A stretch of DNA of 64,000 bases from Pseudomonas syringae (GCF_021606685.1 NZ_WKCB01000001.1:62001-126000), one strand, 5' to 3'. Shown: positions 20,023-30,182, numbered from the stretch's first letter. Translations and numbers: made by a program. Notes: a model not told the origin generated them from the letters alone.

Positions 20023-20777
20023 TCACTCCACGTAACGGAGCCACAAATATGTCCGACCAGAGATCGCCTGTGCGACTGCGGAAATGCGTGCTTGTAGATC
20101 TTCATCGTTAGTGTTGTAGAGCGCACAGAAGTCTTGGGCTACGACGTTAGCAAGGGATGTATCAGGCGGTTCAGCACGAATGAAGCCGATGTAAGAAGCA
20201 CCTACACCCATCAACTCATAGCCATGTGCTTCTGAAAAGTGACGCGCAACCGCAAAGTTTTTCGCAGGATCTAGGTCGGAAGTGAAATAGCCATTCGGAA
20301 AAGCGGCGAGTACCTGGCAAGAATGCTGAACGGGCACCAAGAACGCTGAAAGGGGCTGCTCTAGAAGAGAGATAGGGTTGTTCTGGTAACCGATCCACTC
20401 CTGGAGGGCCTGCTGATCTAACGTCAAACCATGAGCGCAAGCATCCTCGAAGGACGTGGCTGCAACAAGGCTCATGAAATTGCGAAGACAGATTGCGAAC
20501 TCCGCTTTCGTAGTCGGATAGCCAATGTATTCACCATTCTCAAAGCACTCTGGAGGTAAACCCGCTATGAATTATTGCGCACATGCCCCGAGGTGTAACG
20601 GGCTTGGTGCAGATCATCGAGCGAGAACAGAGGCTTAAAGCCTGGGTGCGTTTCAGCAATCTTACGCCGAGCTTCGGTCAAATCGTCAAAGCTGGTAATC
20701 CCGCTCACGCCGTACTCGTCGCATGTACCTACAGACGGATTTTCACGCATGCCATTACCGCGAAATTCGATATCCAT
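20023..20777 (-). pseudogene. Probable frameshifted hypothetical gene in two pieces
   Basis: The first piece (20565-20777, 70 codons, starting MDIEFRGNGMREN) ends at a TAG within HVRNNS. The second piece (20023-20475 from its first ATG, 150 codons) has an open frame that extends upstream of that ATG to 20560 and reads IAGLPPECFENGEYIGYPT, directly abutting the end of the first piece. The two are best explained as one gene of about 250 codons split by a small frameshift near 20,562. I recognise no family. The second half has FPNGYFTSDLDPAKNFAV and GVGASYIGFIR, and looks like a folded, soluble protein. Confidence 0.45.
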
Positions 20778-21330
20778 AAACCGTGGCCTTCTCCATGATG
20801 GAACTGAACTGAGTGAGTAATCCTAAGCGTTCCAGGATCATCATTAAGGTCTGCCGCCGAGCGAAATAGGTCTGCCATCACATAGCAGCACGCTACGCTA
20901 ACTTTGACGTTCGCAATTCGAGGTAATGTTGGTGTCCGAAACTGGCCTACCATGCAATTTCTAATCGACTCAGGGAAGAAACTGAGTGAGCGTCTGCCCA
21001 ACACACTTCGCGTGATTAAACGGGTGCCCACCTGTGCGGTAGCAGTTCGGTGCGTCAGCAGTAACGTGAGCACAGCTTTGAGATAGCCCCTTGAGCCTTC
21101 AGCCTAGCCGGCACCTGCTTGATGGGCCCAGAGTTCTCGAAGATCGTATCTAGAGCACCACCTGTGCTACTCGGTTGTAGATACGGCCCGCGAATTCTGC
21201 CTTACCTTAGCGGTGAAGCATCGCCCATTAGGCCAAAGGGCCTCTCCTAGACGCCAAAAGCTCGTAAATGCTCAACCGCTGCCGCCAACAAGGACGTCCA
21301 GCTCGCGCCATGGCCTAAGATGATTTCGTC
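20778..21330. other. Region with no supported gene
   Basis: Only short overlapping open frames without domains or ribosome binding sites are seen in about 550 bases. Confidence 0.4.
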
Positions 21331-21564
21331 CTACGCGTTCGCAATTTTATGGAGACGCTTCTCAAGCGCCACCCTGCACAGGATCCTCAGATTATCACCG
21401 TCAAGCTTGGAGATGGTCTCTGTTCCTTGAAGATTCAATATCAACTCCTGCGCGCGAATATCATGGAGCAACGCTTCAACTGCGGTAGGTGCTTGCGCGA
21501 TCAGGGCGAGTAAATGAACCGATACACGTTTAGCGGGGTGAGTATCTTTACTGGCGCCTAACAT
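21331..21564 (-). CDS. Hypothetical small protein (77 residues)
   Basis: It starts MLGASKDTHPAKRVSVHLL and ends RVALEKRLHKIANA. It is mostly helical by composition and has no signal peptide or membrane segment. No family is recognised. It lies in a patch of small minus-strand genes. A real gene is plausible but unproven. Confidence 0.35.
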   Translation of the reverse strand: MLGASKDTHPAKRVSVHLLALIAQAPTAVEALLHDIRAQELILNLQGTETISKLDGDNLRILCRVALEKRLHKIANA

Positions 21565-21622
21565 GGATTTCCACCCTAATTCTTAACGGTTGCTGCGGGC
21601 TAAAGAATTGTCCGTCTTCCAG

Positions 21623-21841
21623 TTAATGAGGCGACGGCGTCGAACCACGTAAGTGACCATAGGGGAAATTTAGAAATGAGCTCCAGGCTTGAAAGGCCTC
21701 ATGATGACGCAAAGCTGCGGCATCCCACTTGGCTCCTGCAACCTCCTTAGAAGAAACAAGCATCATCATTGTGCTAGTTGCCGCATCTAGCTCAATTAAA
21801 AGGTAGTGGGACTTGAATCTGAAATCATCGATTCCGCTCAT
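21623..21841 (-). CDS. Hypothetical small protein (72 residues)
   Basis: It starts MSGIDDFRFKSHYLLIELD. The sequence SHYLLIELDAATSTMMMLVS looks like beta strands of a small folded protein. No family is recognised. Confidence 0.35.
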   Translation of the reverse strand: MSGIDDFRFKSHYLLIELDAATSTMMMLVSSKEVAGAKWDAAALRHHEAFQAWSSFLNFPYGHLRGSTPSPH

Positions 21842-22214
21842 ACGCTCGCCTTGCGACGAGCCTCACCGGAGATTCCGGAATGTACCCATCGCTGTAGTGA
21901 CCGATGATTCATGAGCGCATTCAAGTGAATCGATGAACGGTCAATTAGCTTAGTGGATTCGGGGTTGAAGAGGCTTTTTAAAAACCTGAGTACCTGTGGA
22001 TTTTTTTCGTGGTGTCAACCCGCAGCTCTTTGGCTCTACTAGCACCCCACTCAAATGCCTGGGTCATAGTTTGGTGGAACGAACAATACAGGAGCTCCAA
22101 AACACAGAATTAGTGCAATTGCCCATAAAGCCGAAATCGCAACACATCCTCACGTTGCGTAGTGAGGCACTCACGACTAGCCGATACCCTGTTTTTTACC
22201 AGAGCTGATGGGTG
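21842..22214. other. Region with no supported gene
   Basis: Nothing recognisable is seen in about 370 bases on either strand. Confidence 0.35.
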
Positions 22215-22487
22215 CTATCGATGAGTGTCCGCCTCCTCAGCCGGATAAAATTCGCCTTCCTTCCCCATCTTTTCCAGCCGTTCGCGCACCATCAACTCAA
22301 CGTTGGCCACTGCAGCTTGATCGTCAGGGTTGACCACCTTTACGCAAAGACGTCGGACATTCTGATCGTGGGTGGCCGCGCTTGGATAAACCTTAACCCA
22401 CCCTCCCCTGTCCAATACTGCCAGCTCAATAATCAGCACAGCACGGAAGAAAAGCACTGGCTTCAGACGCATTCCGGCACAGTTCAC
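22215..22487 (-). CDS. Hypothetical small protein (90 residues)
   Basis: It starts MNCAGMRLKPVLFFRAVLI and ends in a charged tail with KMGKEGEFYPAEEADTHR. The central VRRLCVKVVNPDDQAAVANVE is consistent with a soluble fold. No known family is recognised. It is one of several orphan small genes in this region. Confidence 0.35.
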   Translation of the reverse strand: MNCAGMRLKPVLFFRAVLIIELAVLDRGGWVKVYPSAATHDQNVRRLCVKVVNPDDQAAVANVELMVRERLEKMGKEGEFYPAEEADTHR

Positions 22488-22623
22488 GATGGCGTGCTGC
22501 CTATGGAACGACTGACAGCTATCGGCCCAGAGTGTGTAAATACTTAGCAGGAGCGTGCGGTACTGAGGTAAAGCTAGTCTGTAAATCTCAAACCGAACGG
22601 ATGCCGTCGAATGACAGGATCTT

Positions 22624-22896
22624 CTAGAACCAGTGTTCGTGCATTTTCGAAAGAAATTCAGGGGTAATCGGCAGACTGCATGCTGAACCGATCACCGAGT
22701 CTATCCCGCACTTCGGACACAGAGCGGTGTTATCTAGATCAACCCACTCAGTGATTTCTGAGGGCGAAAACACACCTAAGCAGTAAAAACAGCCACAGTG
22801 ATCGCTTGCTTCAATTTGAGTTCGGTGATTTGTAGAAAATAGGTGCGCTGAAATCACATCCATGGGCAAGTCCTTAAACTCCAAAGTTACTAGCAT
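22624..22896 (-). CDS. Small cytoplasmic protein with putative zinc-binding cysteines
   Basis: The 90-residue product has CGCFYC in the middle and CPKCGIDS later. Together these two cysteine pairs make a likely zinc knuckle. The ends (SAHLFSTNHR, and FLSKMHEHWF) match a conserved hypothetical family that I recall as annotated only as cytoplasmic protein. The function is unknown. An alternative start lies 11 codons downstream (MDVISAHL). Confidence 0.6.
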   Translation of the reverse strand: MLVTLEFKDLPMDVISAHLFSTNHRTQIEASDHCGCFYCLGVFSPSEITEWVDLDNTALCPKCGIDSVIGSACSLPITPEFLSKMHEHWF

Positions 22897-22973
22897 TTCT
22901 TTCTTGCATCAGAGTACATCAAGAGCCGTCCAACGTTGCTACGATTGCCCAAAGTGATAACGCAGGATTGCCT

Positions 22974-24403
22974 ATGAAACGTTTCATCCAAGGTGACCAT
23001 CGCGGACAAAGCACTCTGCTTCCCGAAAGCCTTGACGACTACGTCAGTGATACCAATCCGGTTCGCGTAGTCGACGTATTTGTCGACGAACTCGACTTGG
23101 TCAATTTGAGGTTTGATCGCGCTATTCCTGCTGATACAGGCCGACCTGGTTATCACCCTGCGATCTTGCTGAAGATCTACATCTACGGCTATCTCAACCG
23201 AATTCAGTCGAGCCGGCGCTTGGAGCGAGAAGCCCAGCGCAACGTCGAATTGATGTGGCTAACCGGGCGTTTGATGCCGGACTTAAGACCATCGCCAACT
23301 TCCGAAAAGACAACAGCAAGGCCATCCGAGGCGTCTGTCGTCAGTTCGTCGTGCTCTGTCAGCAGCTCGGATTGTTCGGAGAAAACCTGGTTGCCATCGA
23401 CGGAAGTAAATTCAAGGCCGTCAACAATCGTGACCGCAACTTCACTAGCGCCAAACTAAAGCGGCGAATGGAAGAAATTGAATCGAGCATCAGCCGCTAC
23501 CTGACCGCGCTTGATGCTGTTGATCGACAAGAATCCACAGCCTCCGAACCCAGCGCCGTGCGGTTGGAAGAGAAAATCGCCAAACTGAAGACGCAAATGA
23601 AAGAGCTTAAAGCAATTGAAACTCAGCTCAACGAATCACCGGATAAACAGGTCTCACTGACCGATCCAGACGCCCGCTCAATGATAACGCGCGGCACTGG
23701 AATCGTCGGTTACAACGTGCAGACAGCGGTCGATACCCAGCACCATTTGATCGTTGCCCATGAGGTTACCAACGTCGGTTCCGACCGCGATCAACTCAGC
23801 TCGATGGCCAAGCAGGCCCGCGAGGCTATGGCGTCAGATACCCTGTCGGTAGTGGCTGACCGAGGTTACTTCAAAGGCGAACAAATCCTGGCTTGTCACG
23901 ATGCAGGTATCACCGCCTATGTGCCCAAGCCGATGACCTCTGGAGCCAAGGCTGACGGGCGTTTCAATAACGATGCCTTCCTCTATGACACGGCAAAAAA
24001 CGAATACATTTGTCCCGCTGGGGAGGCGTTGATCTGGCGCTTTTCCAGCGTTGAAAAAAGCCTGAAGTTGCACCGTTACTGGAGTTCTAACTGCCAGGGA
24101 TGCGTGCTGAAATCGAAGTGCACACCGAGCAAGCAACGACGAGTTCGGCGATGGGAGCATGAAGCCGTATTGGAGGAAATGCAGAACAGGCTGAGCAACG
24201 CGCCGGACATGATGCGAGTCCTCAAGCGTACGGTCGAGCATCCCTTCGGGACACTCAAACAATGGATGGGCGCCACACATTTCCTGACCAGAAAGCTGGC
24301 CGGGGTAAGTGCGGAGATGAGCTTGAACGTCCTCGCCTACAACTTTAAGCGAGTCATGAAAATTCTCGGTACCAGCGGTTTAATGAAGGCGCTGTCGGCC
24401 TGA
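22974..24403 (+). pseudogene. IS1182-family transposase with a single-base frameshift
   Basis: The N-terminal part (MKRFIQGDHRGQSTLLPESL, later GRPGYHPAILLKIYIYGYLN and LERE) is in one frame. The rest (TIANFRKDNSKAI, AIDGSKFKAVNN, VVADRGYFKGEQI, GTLKQWMGATHFLTR) is in the next. The switch falls at about 23,282, where GACTTAAGACC lacks one base relative to the expected GACTT-C-AAGACC. All IS1182 DDE-type blocks are otherwise present over about 476 codons. A C-terminal fragment alone remains open from 23,255. I could not identify terminal inverted repeats. Confidence 0.85.
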
Positions 24404-24670
24404 AGAGGTCTGTATTTTGGCCACCCAGCGGCGCTAAGGGCACCCAGGCCCTCGTTATGATCCGTAGGACTTGTTCTGAGCAATTACTCGGCTAACAACC
24501 TTCGGCACTGCCCGCCGACAGTGCATTAGCGCGTTTTTACACACTCTGGGCCAGAAGCGGTCATTCCACCTGCCTGCCAAATTAGGGCGTTTCAGACTTC
24601 GGCGCGCGCTCGCAGTGCGTCGTAAACGTGCGACTACACTCTGTGTAGTGAGCACCTTAAAGGACAGCAC

Positions 24671-25038
24671 ATGGACATCACCATTCAGCGCAAGAAAGGA
24701 ATATTTGACAGCGCCTATGGCCAGGCTATCCCGCTGGCAGTTTTGTTTGATGGAACGTTCGTGGGCCGCCTGGAAACGGGTGAAACATTATCTTTGAAAC
24801 TTCCGGACGCTTGCGGGACGTTGCAAGTCGGTATGCTTGCCCCCAGAAACTCGCCTTACATTGGAAGCGCGTCTGGTGAGGTCTATCGACCAGCAATGCA
24901 CAGAGGGTTACCCCCGGACAAGCCGTTCAGTCTTTTTCGGTAAAGACTCGGAAATGGGTGTTCTTTGACGTGCTGGGTTTGGCGGGCTCAGCGCCGTTCA
25001 ACCGCTGGGTACTGGCGCTTGAGACAGATCAACTTTAG
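24671..25038 (+). pseudogene. Probable frameshifted hypothetical gene
   Basis: The first frame gives 90 codons starting MDITIQRKKGIFDSAYGQA, with VLFDGTFVGRLETGETLSLKL, a beta-rich pattern like small PEGA-type domains. A second frame ends KTRKWVFFDVLGLAGSAPF and stops at 25038. The second part reads like the natural C-terminus of such a protein. A one-base change between about 24,880 and 24,940 would join them. No function is known. Confidence 0.4.
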
Positions 25039-25147
25039 GAAGCTTCTGAAAGGCTTCAATCGGCCAAAACTGGTCGACTCGCTCTGGCTTTTTTGCCGCT
25101 TTCAAGCACTGGTGTTAGTCAGATTGGGGTAGCCATTGTCCTCACCT

Positions 25148-25624
25148 TTAACCTATCGAAAGGCAAAAAATCTGGTCATTGCTATCTAAGTAATACATCC
25201 CTTCTAGGACGCCAACCATCGGCGTGAGCCCGAGCAATGGTTCAGACTTAAATGTGATAGGGAAAGAAATCCGTTTCGCTTCATCTGAGGCTTCATCACA
25301 GGAGGGTTTAACAATTCCTCCCCAGAACGAGACAGCTGTGCCGTCATTGAGGAACAGCGTGGGTTGTCGATGGCCAATATGTTCAACCAGACTCCAGTGC
25401 ACGTACCCCAGATAGCGAGTGCCATCGGCATCGCAAAATTCGGCTCGCACGATCATCGCCAAGCCTACTTCCTCAACACAAGGTCGGACTGTGCATTCAT
25501 CCTCAACGGACTCGTCCATCGGAAAGCACCATACCCCAACATCGTGCAGATCGCTCGCTGTCAGTTCCCAAATCTGCTTGTCGCGCACCTCACGCCTCCT
25601 TGTAGTTTTATTCAGATTCTGCAC
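25148..25624 (-). CDS. Hypothetical protein, immunity-like (158 residues)
   Basis: The sequence has REVRDKQIWELTASDLHDVG, FPMDESVEDECTVRP and YLGYVHWSLVEHIGHRQP, giving an acidic, soluble protein with mixed strands and helices. It resembles stand-alone immunity-type proteins found in orphan small-gene patches, but this is an impression and no family is claimed. No toxin gene is adjacent. Confidence 0.5.
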   Translation of the reverse strand: MQNLNKTTRRREVRDKQIWELTASDLHDVGVWCFPMDESVEDECTVRPCVEEVGLAMIVRAEFCDADGTRYLGYVHWSLVEHIGHRQPTLFLNDGTAVSFWGGIVKPSCDEASDEAKRISFPITFKSEPLLGLTPMVGVLEGMYYLDSNDQIFCLSIG

Positions 25625-25786
25625 AGTACAGGGTGCCAGCTTTGTCCTTCAACGAGCTAAGGAAGTCAGGGCTGTTGATCTGGTTTAAGCGTTCGGCTTG
25701 AAGCAGGCGCTACGACGATAGACGTGATACCACTGGAGTATCATCATTCTCTGTGACACCGCCGCACTGCATTGAAGGACTTCGCG

Positions 25787-26257
25787 ATGCATCAAGTTAT
25801 CAGCGCCGCTTACTACCGACCTGGATTCGCCAGGAGCGCTTGCGCATGGTTAATGATTGACGGCATTGGAATTGAGCAATGGCTGTCCACTCATCTCGAA
25901 TGGTCAGACGTCGCAAGCCTTGGTCTTTCTCTGATCTGGCTTATCGACGAAGACGAAGACGCTCTTGCGAACCGTCGCATCATCCCGGCGGAGGATGGAA
26001 GCTCCACAATCGTGCCGTTGCTGGTCTGTAGCGATGACATGAATTTCGACTGTATCGTCTTGGTCGCTGAGCAGGTAATCGAGGCTGACACCGTACACTG
26101 GCGGCGCTTCGGTCGAAGTATTTCGGACAAACTGGAAGTTGGAATCTCGACAAAATGGATCGCCGAGAGCAAGCCGGTAAGCTTCGCATTGGAGGACTTC
26201 CAAAGCGCATTGGAGCAGTTCACTCAGTTGTCGAAGACGAAGCCAGACAACCATTGA
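25787..26257 (+). CDS. Hypothetical protein, immunity-like (156 residues)
   Basis: The ATG at 25787 follows GAAGGA at good spacing. The product is acidic and soluble, with LIWLIDEDEDALANRR and DDMNFDCIVLVAEQVIEAD, and ends in a helix with FALEDFQSALEQFTQ. Its composition and size resemble immunity proteins of polymorphic toxins. No family is recognised and no toxin lies next to it. Confidence 0.5.
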   Translation: MHQVISAAYYRPGFARSACAWLMIDGIGIEQWLSTHLEWSDVASLGLSLIWLIDEDEDALANRRIIPAEDGSSTIVPLLVCSDDMNFDCIVLVAEQVIEADTVHWRRFGRSISDKLEVGISTKWIAESKPVSFALEDFQSALEQFTQLSKTKPDNH

Positions 26258-26449
26258 GATGACCCTTGAGCCCTCAATAGCCTAGCTTACGTTGCACCAT
26301 TTTTATCGCTATCAGGCTCACTACAACGTTTAAATGTTGTGACCCCGTAGCCCGAATTCACAATGGCCATACATGCTTCCAGAGGACACGCTGGAGCAGA
26401 AATCCTAGTAGAATTCGCGGAGCTCATTACTGCCCCGTTGAGATGTTCT

Positions 26450-26785
26450 ATGAATTCTGATTTAACTGAAGAAGAAATGCGTCGTGCCCTATTCGGTGCG
26501 CCTCAGCCCGAAGAGCAGGTGCCCGCTCCTCTAGTAAAGGAGCCTGTGGAAGAAGTTGTGCCCGCGAAACCGGTGGTTGCTCCAGCGGCCCAGAAGAAAG
26601 CGTCGAAAGCTTTTACGCCCAGGCTGCGGGTCACACTCCGGGTTGGGAACGAGTTTGAGGGAAAAATGATCGAGTTGATTCACGAGGCTGATACGTTGAG
26701 CTCGTTGCTTGCTGAGCAGCAGGCTGTGAAGGCTGCGAGGAAGAAGTACAAATATGTTGAGGTTGAATCAGTCAAATCGATGTAG
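26450..26785 (+). CDS. Conserved hypothetical protein with acidic N-terminus and basic C-terminal domain
   Basis: The 111-residue product starts MNSDLTEEEMRRALFGAP. A proline/valine/lysine linker (about 25-55) follows, then FTPRLRVTLRVGNEFEGK and a lysine-rich helix with AVKAARKKYKYVEVE. The same open frame extends 29 codons upstream, but the chosen start precedes the recognisable N-terminus. No function is known. Confidence 0.55.
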   Translation: MNSDLTEEEMRRALFGAPQPEEQVPAPLVKEPVEEVVPAKPVVAPAAQKKASKAFTPRLRVTLRVGNEFEGKMIELIHEADTLSSLLAEQQAVKAARKKYKYVEVESVKSM

Positions 26786-26903
26786 AGGCTTTAGCTAACC
26801 GAATTAGGCGAATGGTAGCGTCCATAAAATTTTCATATTTCGACCATGTCCTAGGCTGATCCAAAAAGGGTAATGTTTAACTTTCGAATCAGGGACGACC
26901 TAC

Positions 26904-27461
26904 ATGGCTTTGAAAATCCGTACGGCGGCAGTAGCAGATGCAGAAGCCATCCAGCGCATTTATGCCCCCATAGTTTCGAACACGGCGATCTCATTCGAAG
27001 AAACCCCGCCAAGCGTTGAGGAGATTGCTCAGCGGATAGCGACGACACTTCAGACATATCCCTACCTTGTGGCTGAAGAAGGTGGTGAGATCAAGGGATA
27101 TGCATACGCAAGCCAGCATCGTGCACGTGCAGCCTACCGATGGGCTGTTGACGTGACGGTGTACATAGCTGAATCAGCTCGCCGCCAGGGTGTTGGCCGC
27201 GAACTCTACGAGACTCTACTTCCAATACTTGAGAAACAGCGGTTTCGCGCCGCTTACGCTGGAATTGCGCAGCCCAATGAAGGCAGCGTGGGCCTGCACG
27301 AGTCGCTAGGATTCACCCATATAGGGACGTATCCAGAGGTAGGCTTTAAGCTTGGGAAATGGCACGACGTCGGCTATTGGCGGCTCGGGCTGTGCCAGGC
27401 AACCCCTCCACTGGAACCTATTCTCTTCCCCCAGGTTGAAATCAAGCCAGTGATGGGGTGA
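26904..27461 (+). CDS. arsN1: GNAT acetyltransferase, ArsN1/phosphinothricin-type
   Basis: The 185-residue product is a GNAT enzyme: IRTAAVADAEAIQRIYAPIV at the N-terminus, ISFEE near residue 30, acetyl-CoA loop RRQGVGRELYE near 95, and LHESLGFTHIGTYPEVGFK. This is the signature of the phosphinothricin/arsinothricin N-acetyltransferase family. Its position at the end of an arsenic locus favours ArsN1, which detoxifies the organoarsenical antibiotic arsinothricin by acetylating its amino group. Substrate preference cannot be read from sequence alone. It converges with the MFS gene and overlaps its 3' end by 20 bases. Confidence 0.8.
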   Translation: MALKIRTAAVADAEAIQRIYAPIVSNTAISFEETPPSVEEIAQRIATTLQTYPYLVAEEGGEIKGYAYASQHRARAAYRWAVDVTVYIAESARRQGVGRELYETLLPILEKQRFRAAYAGIAQPNEGSVGLHESLGFTHIGTYPEVGFKLGKWHDVGYWRLGLCQATPPLEPILFPQVEIKPVMG

Positions 27462-28629
27462 AGGCTCGTAGTTTGGTGAATGCGACCAAAGCGCCGATAC
27501 CCAATATCCCGGCCATGATCCAAATTAGCCAGTTTGGGCCAAGCTGCACCAGGATGTATGCGCATGCCATGGGCGCTACCGCTTGTGCAACCAACACTGG
27601 GCGAGCGATCAGGCCAAGGTGGATGCCCAGGTTGGTGCTGCCCAACAGTGTAAGTGGGACTGTTCCTCTGGCGATGGTCATGATCCCATTTCCACCGCCG
27701 AAGGTAATCACTGCGATAAGGGACAGCATCACCATCCCCGGCCCCAAGGCCAACAGTCCGACGATGCAAGCCAGAATTCCTAGCCTTGCTATCCATACCG
27801 GATGAGCGTTGCGGCCAAACGCATATTCCAAAAGCCGAGCGACAACTTGAGACGGCCCCATCAGCGCTCCGAGCGTTACTGCCATGGCGGCGGAAATTTC
27901 ATGGCTACGCAGGAGTGCTATTAGATTGACCGCCAACGCTGACATCACGAACGCATGTAATGTGAACAGCAAGGAGATCCACGCTAAGCATGGATCAGCA
28001 GGCGCGTACGATGTTTTGGCGATCTTGGCGGACTCACTTGCTCGCGGCGTAGGGACTGGAACCGTTAGCAGGTGAAGGGGCAAACCTACAGCAAGATGGA
28101 TTAACGCGAGCACCCTGCAGGTGGTTTGCCATCCATGGCTCGCATCCATCGACGCCAGGAAAGGCCAAGCGACCGTGCTTGCGAAGCCCGCTATGAGTGT
28201 CAGTCCGGTCATCGAGCTTCTCGCTCTTGCCCCCATCAGTCGGCCCAGTGTCGCGAATCCAGCGTCATACAGGCCTGCGGCCATGCCCAAACCCAAAACT
28301 GTCCATGCGATGTAGTAGACGAACAGCCCTGATGCGAAAGACATGGTGATTAAGCCAAGGGCCAGCAAAAGCGAACTGCTGGCGAGCACCCATTTTCCGC
28401 CATGCTTATCAATAGTCCTGCCGACTACAGGCGCGCTTATCCCAGCGACAAGCAGAGACCACGATAAGGCGCCCACTACAGCGGGAACGGATGTATCTAG
28501 TGAGTGCGAAATGGGTTCAGCTAGAACTGCCGGCAGATAAAACGTGGAGCCCCACGCAAGAATCTGGTTACAACCCATTGAGCCAATCAGGGTCGCATGC
28601 TGCCTTGTCGTCGGGGCTGCGGTAGACAT
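27442..28629 (-). CDS. MFS transporter at the distal end of the ars operon
   Basis: The 395-residue protein has about 12 hydrophobic segments, a first loop GRTIDKHGGKWVL (MFS motif A-like) and a central cytoplasmic loop near 190-215. Its start overlaps the arsO stop (TGATG), which indicates translational coupling. Its role is probably export of an arsenic species or of the ArsO product. No glyceraldehyde-3-phosphate dehydrogenase gene is present, so the ArsJ/1-arseno-3-phosphoglycerate route is unlikely. Confidence 0.8.
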   Translation of the reverse strand: MSTAAPTTRQHATLIGSMGCNQILAWGSTFYLPAVLAEPISHSLDTSVPAVVGALSWSLLVAGISAPVVGRTIDKHGGKWVLASSSLLLALGLITMSFASGLFVYYIAWTVLGLGMAAGLYDAGFATLGRLMGARARSSMTGLTLIAGFASTVAWPFLASMDASHGWQTTCRVLALIHLAVGLPLHLLTVPVPTPRASESAKIAKTSYAPADPCLAWISLLFTLHAFVMSALAVNLIALLRSHEISAAMAVTLGALMGPSQVVARLLEYAFGRNAHPVWIARLGILACIVGLLALGPGMVMLSLIAVITFGGGNGIMTIARGTVPLTLLGSTNLGIHLGLIARPVLVAQAVAPMACAYILVQLGPNWLIWIMAGILGIGALVAFTKLRAFTPSLA

Positions 28630-29702
28630 CAGTCCAACTCAGCGAGATAGCTTTGCACTTGCTTGACTACATCTCGAGCGGTGCGGGTTACTCCGATCAA
28701 TGTCGCGGAGGCGAGCCCCGTCCAATCGCCGTAACCCACCAGCCACAGATTGGGTGAAGCAACACTCCGGTTTCCGTTCACAGCCACTTTGCCATCCTGG
28801 CCTACAATGCCCAGGCTGTTCAGGTGGTCGAGCGCTGGAGAAAACCCAGTGCACCAGATGACGACATCCACCGCTGTTTCGTCTCCTGATGACCAAACAA
28901 CGCCTGTTGAAGTGAAGTGCGTGAATGGCCGTACTGCGCTCAATACACCGCGTTCACGAGCGTCCTTCACCGATGGCACCATTACGATATCGCCCAGCCC
29001 CCCAGCGGGTTGTTCAGGCTCCACACCTTCCTGTTGCGCCTTCAATCGAGCAGTAGCTCGTTCGAACAGGACGCGCCCATCAACCTCATCAGGTAGAAAC
29101 TTTGGGGCCTCTTGAGTTACCCAGGTTGCCTGAGCCACTTTAGAAACCTCGGCGTAAATCTGGGATCCCGAGTTGCCACCACCCACGACAAGGACGGTTT
29201 TCCCCTCAAACTCATTCGGCCCAACGTAATGAGCGGAATGAAGCTGCTGCCCTACGAACAACTCCTGTCCGGCATAGCTCGGTGTAAATGGGCGGCTCCA
29301 GGTGCCTGTTGCACTGATAACCGCCTTGGCATCCCAGTTTCTATCCCCGGAGACAACCCGTAATCCTTCTTCGATTTTTTCGACACGGGTCACCCTGGTG
29401 GATCGGATGATGGGGAAGTCATATCGACGCTCGTACAGAGTCAGATAGTCGATAACATCATCACGGTGAGGCGTTTCTTCTGATACGGCAGGCATCGGCC
29501 AGCCCGCAATCGAGCTCCATGCCGATGGAGAGAAGAGTCGCAGCGAGTCCCAGCCATGCCGCCAGGCTCCTCCTGGTGCCGACTCCGCATCGAGCAGCAC
29601 ATAAGACAAGCCTGACCGCTTCAAAAAATAGGCGACTGTCAGCGCGGATTGACCACCGCCAATGACCACAACATCAAGTTTCGAATTCTGACTCACCAGC
29701 AT
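28629..29702 (-). CDS. arsO: ArsO-family flavin-containing monooxygenase
   Basis: The 357-residue product has two dinucleotide-binding motifs: [17 protein letters not shown] at the N-terminus for FAD and [17 protein letters not shown] near residue 170 for [14 protein letters not shown] and WCTGFSPAL match the conserved FMO-type linkers. ArsO is found in Pseudomonas ars clusters and its biochemical reaction is still poorly defined. It follows the glutaredoxin-type arsC by 37 bases and overlaps the MFS gene by one base, so all are one transcription unit. Confidence 0.85.
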   Translation of the reverse strand: MLVSQNSKLDVVVIGGGQSALTVAYFLKRSGLSYVLLDAESAPGGAWRHGWDSLRLFSPSAWSSIAGWPMPAVSEETPHRDDVIDYLTLYERRYDFPIIRSTRVTRVEKIEEGLRVVSGDRNWDAKAVISATGTWSRPFTPSYAGQELFVGQQLHSAHYVGPNEFEGKTVLVVGGGNSGSQIYAEVSKVAQATWVTQEAPKFLPDEVDGRVLFERATARLKAQQEGVEPEQPAGGLGDIVMVPSVKDARERGVLSAVRPFTHFTSTGVVWSSGDETAVDVVIWCTGFSPALDHLNSLGIVGQDGKVAVNGNRSVASPNLWLVGYGDWTGLASATLIGVTRTARDVVKQVQSYLAELD

Positions 29703-29739
29703 CCTCCAGGCTCAATCGCGGCACCTCACTGTCGTCGTA

Positions 29740-30162
29740 TCAGACTCTGCGACCGTGCTCATCAATGACCACTTGGCCGTCCTCTTTGACGAAACTCCCA
29801 CGCTGCTCTTGCGGTAACAAATCGAGCACAGCTTCTGACGGACGACACAAACGCGTCCCCAAAGGCGTCACGACGATGGGGCGATTGATCAGGATAGGGT
29901 GAGCCATCATGGCATCGATGAGCTGTTCGTTCGCCAGCGATGCATCGCCCAATCCCAGCTCTTCGTACGGTGTGCCTTTGATACGCAAAAGAGCCCGCAC
30001 CCCGATACCCATATCCTCAATGAGTCTGACAAGTGTGGTGCGATCAGGCGGGTTCTTCAGGTACTCGATAACCGTCGGTTCTTCCCCGCTGTTACGGATC
30101 AACTCCAAGGTGTTGCGAGAGGTGCCGCATTCGGGGTTGTGGTAGATCGTGATCTGGCTCAT
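29740..30162 (-). CDS. arsC: Arsenate reductase, glutaredoxin-dependent (ArsC, E. coli type)
   Basis: The 140-residue product starts ITIYHNPECGTSRNTLELI, carrying the catalytic cysteine in CGTSR. Later NRPIVVTPLGTRLCRP contains the arginines that bind arsenate. It reduces arsenate to arsenite with glutathione/glutaredoxin. It lies 20 bases after arsH. This is a different fold from the two low-molecular-weight phosphatase-type ArsC genes in the same operon. Confidence 0.93.
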   Translation of the reverse strand: MSQITIYHNPECGTSRNTLELIRNSGEEPTVIEYLKNPPDRTTLVRLIEDMGIGVRALLRIKGTPYEELGLGDASLANEQLIDAMMAHPILINRPIVVTPLGTRLCRPSEAVLDLLPQEQRGSFVKEDGQVVIDEHGRRV

Positions 30163-30182
30163 ATCGCTTCCTCGTACTGACG

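Noticed and set aside
27442..28629. Assignment of the MFS gene as arsJ
   Set aside because: ArsJ is paired with a glyceraldehyde-3-phosphate dehydrogenase gene, which is absent here.
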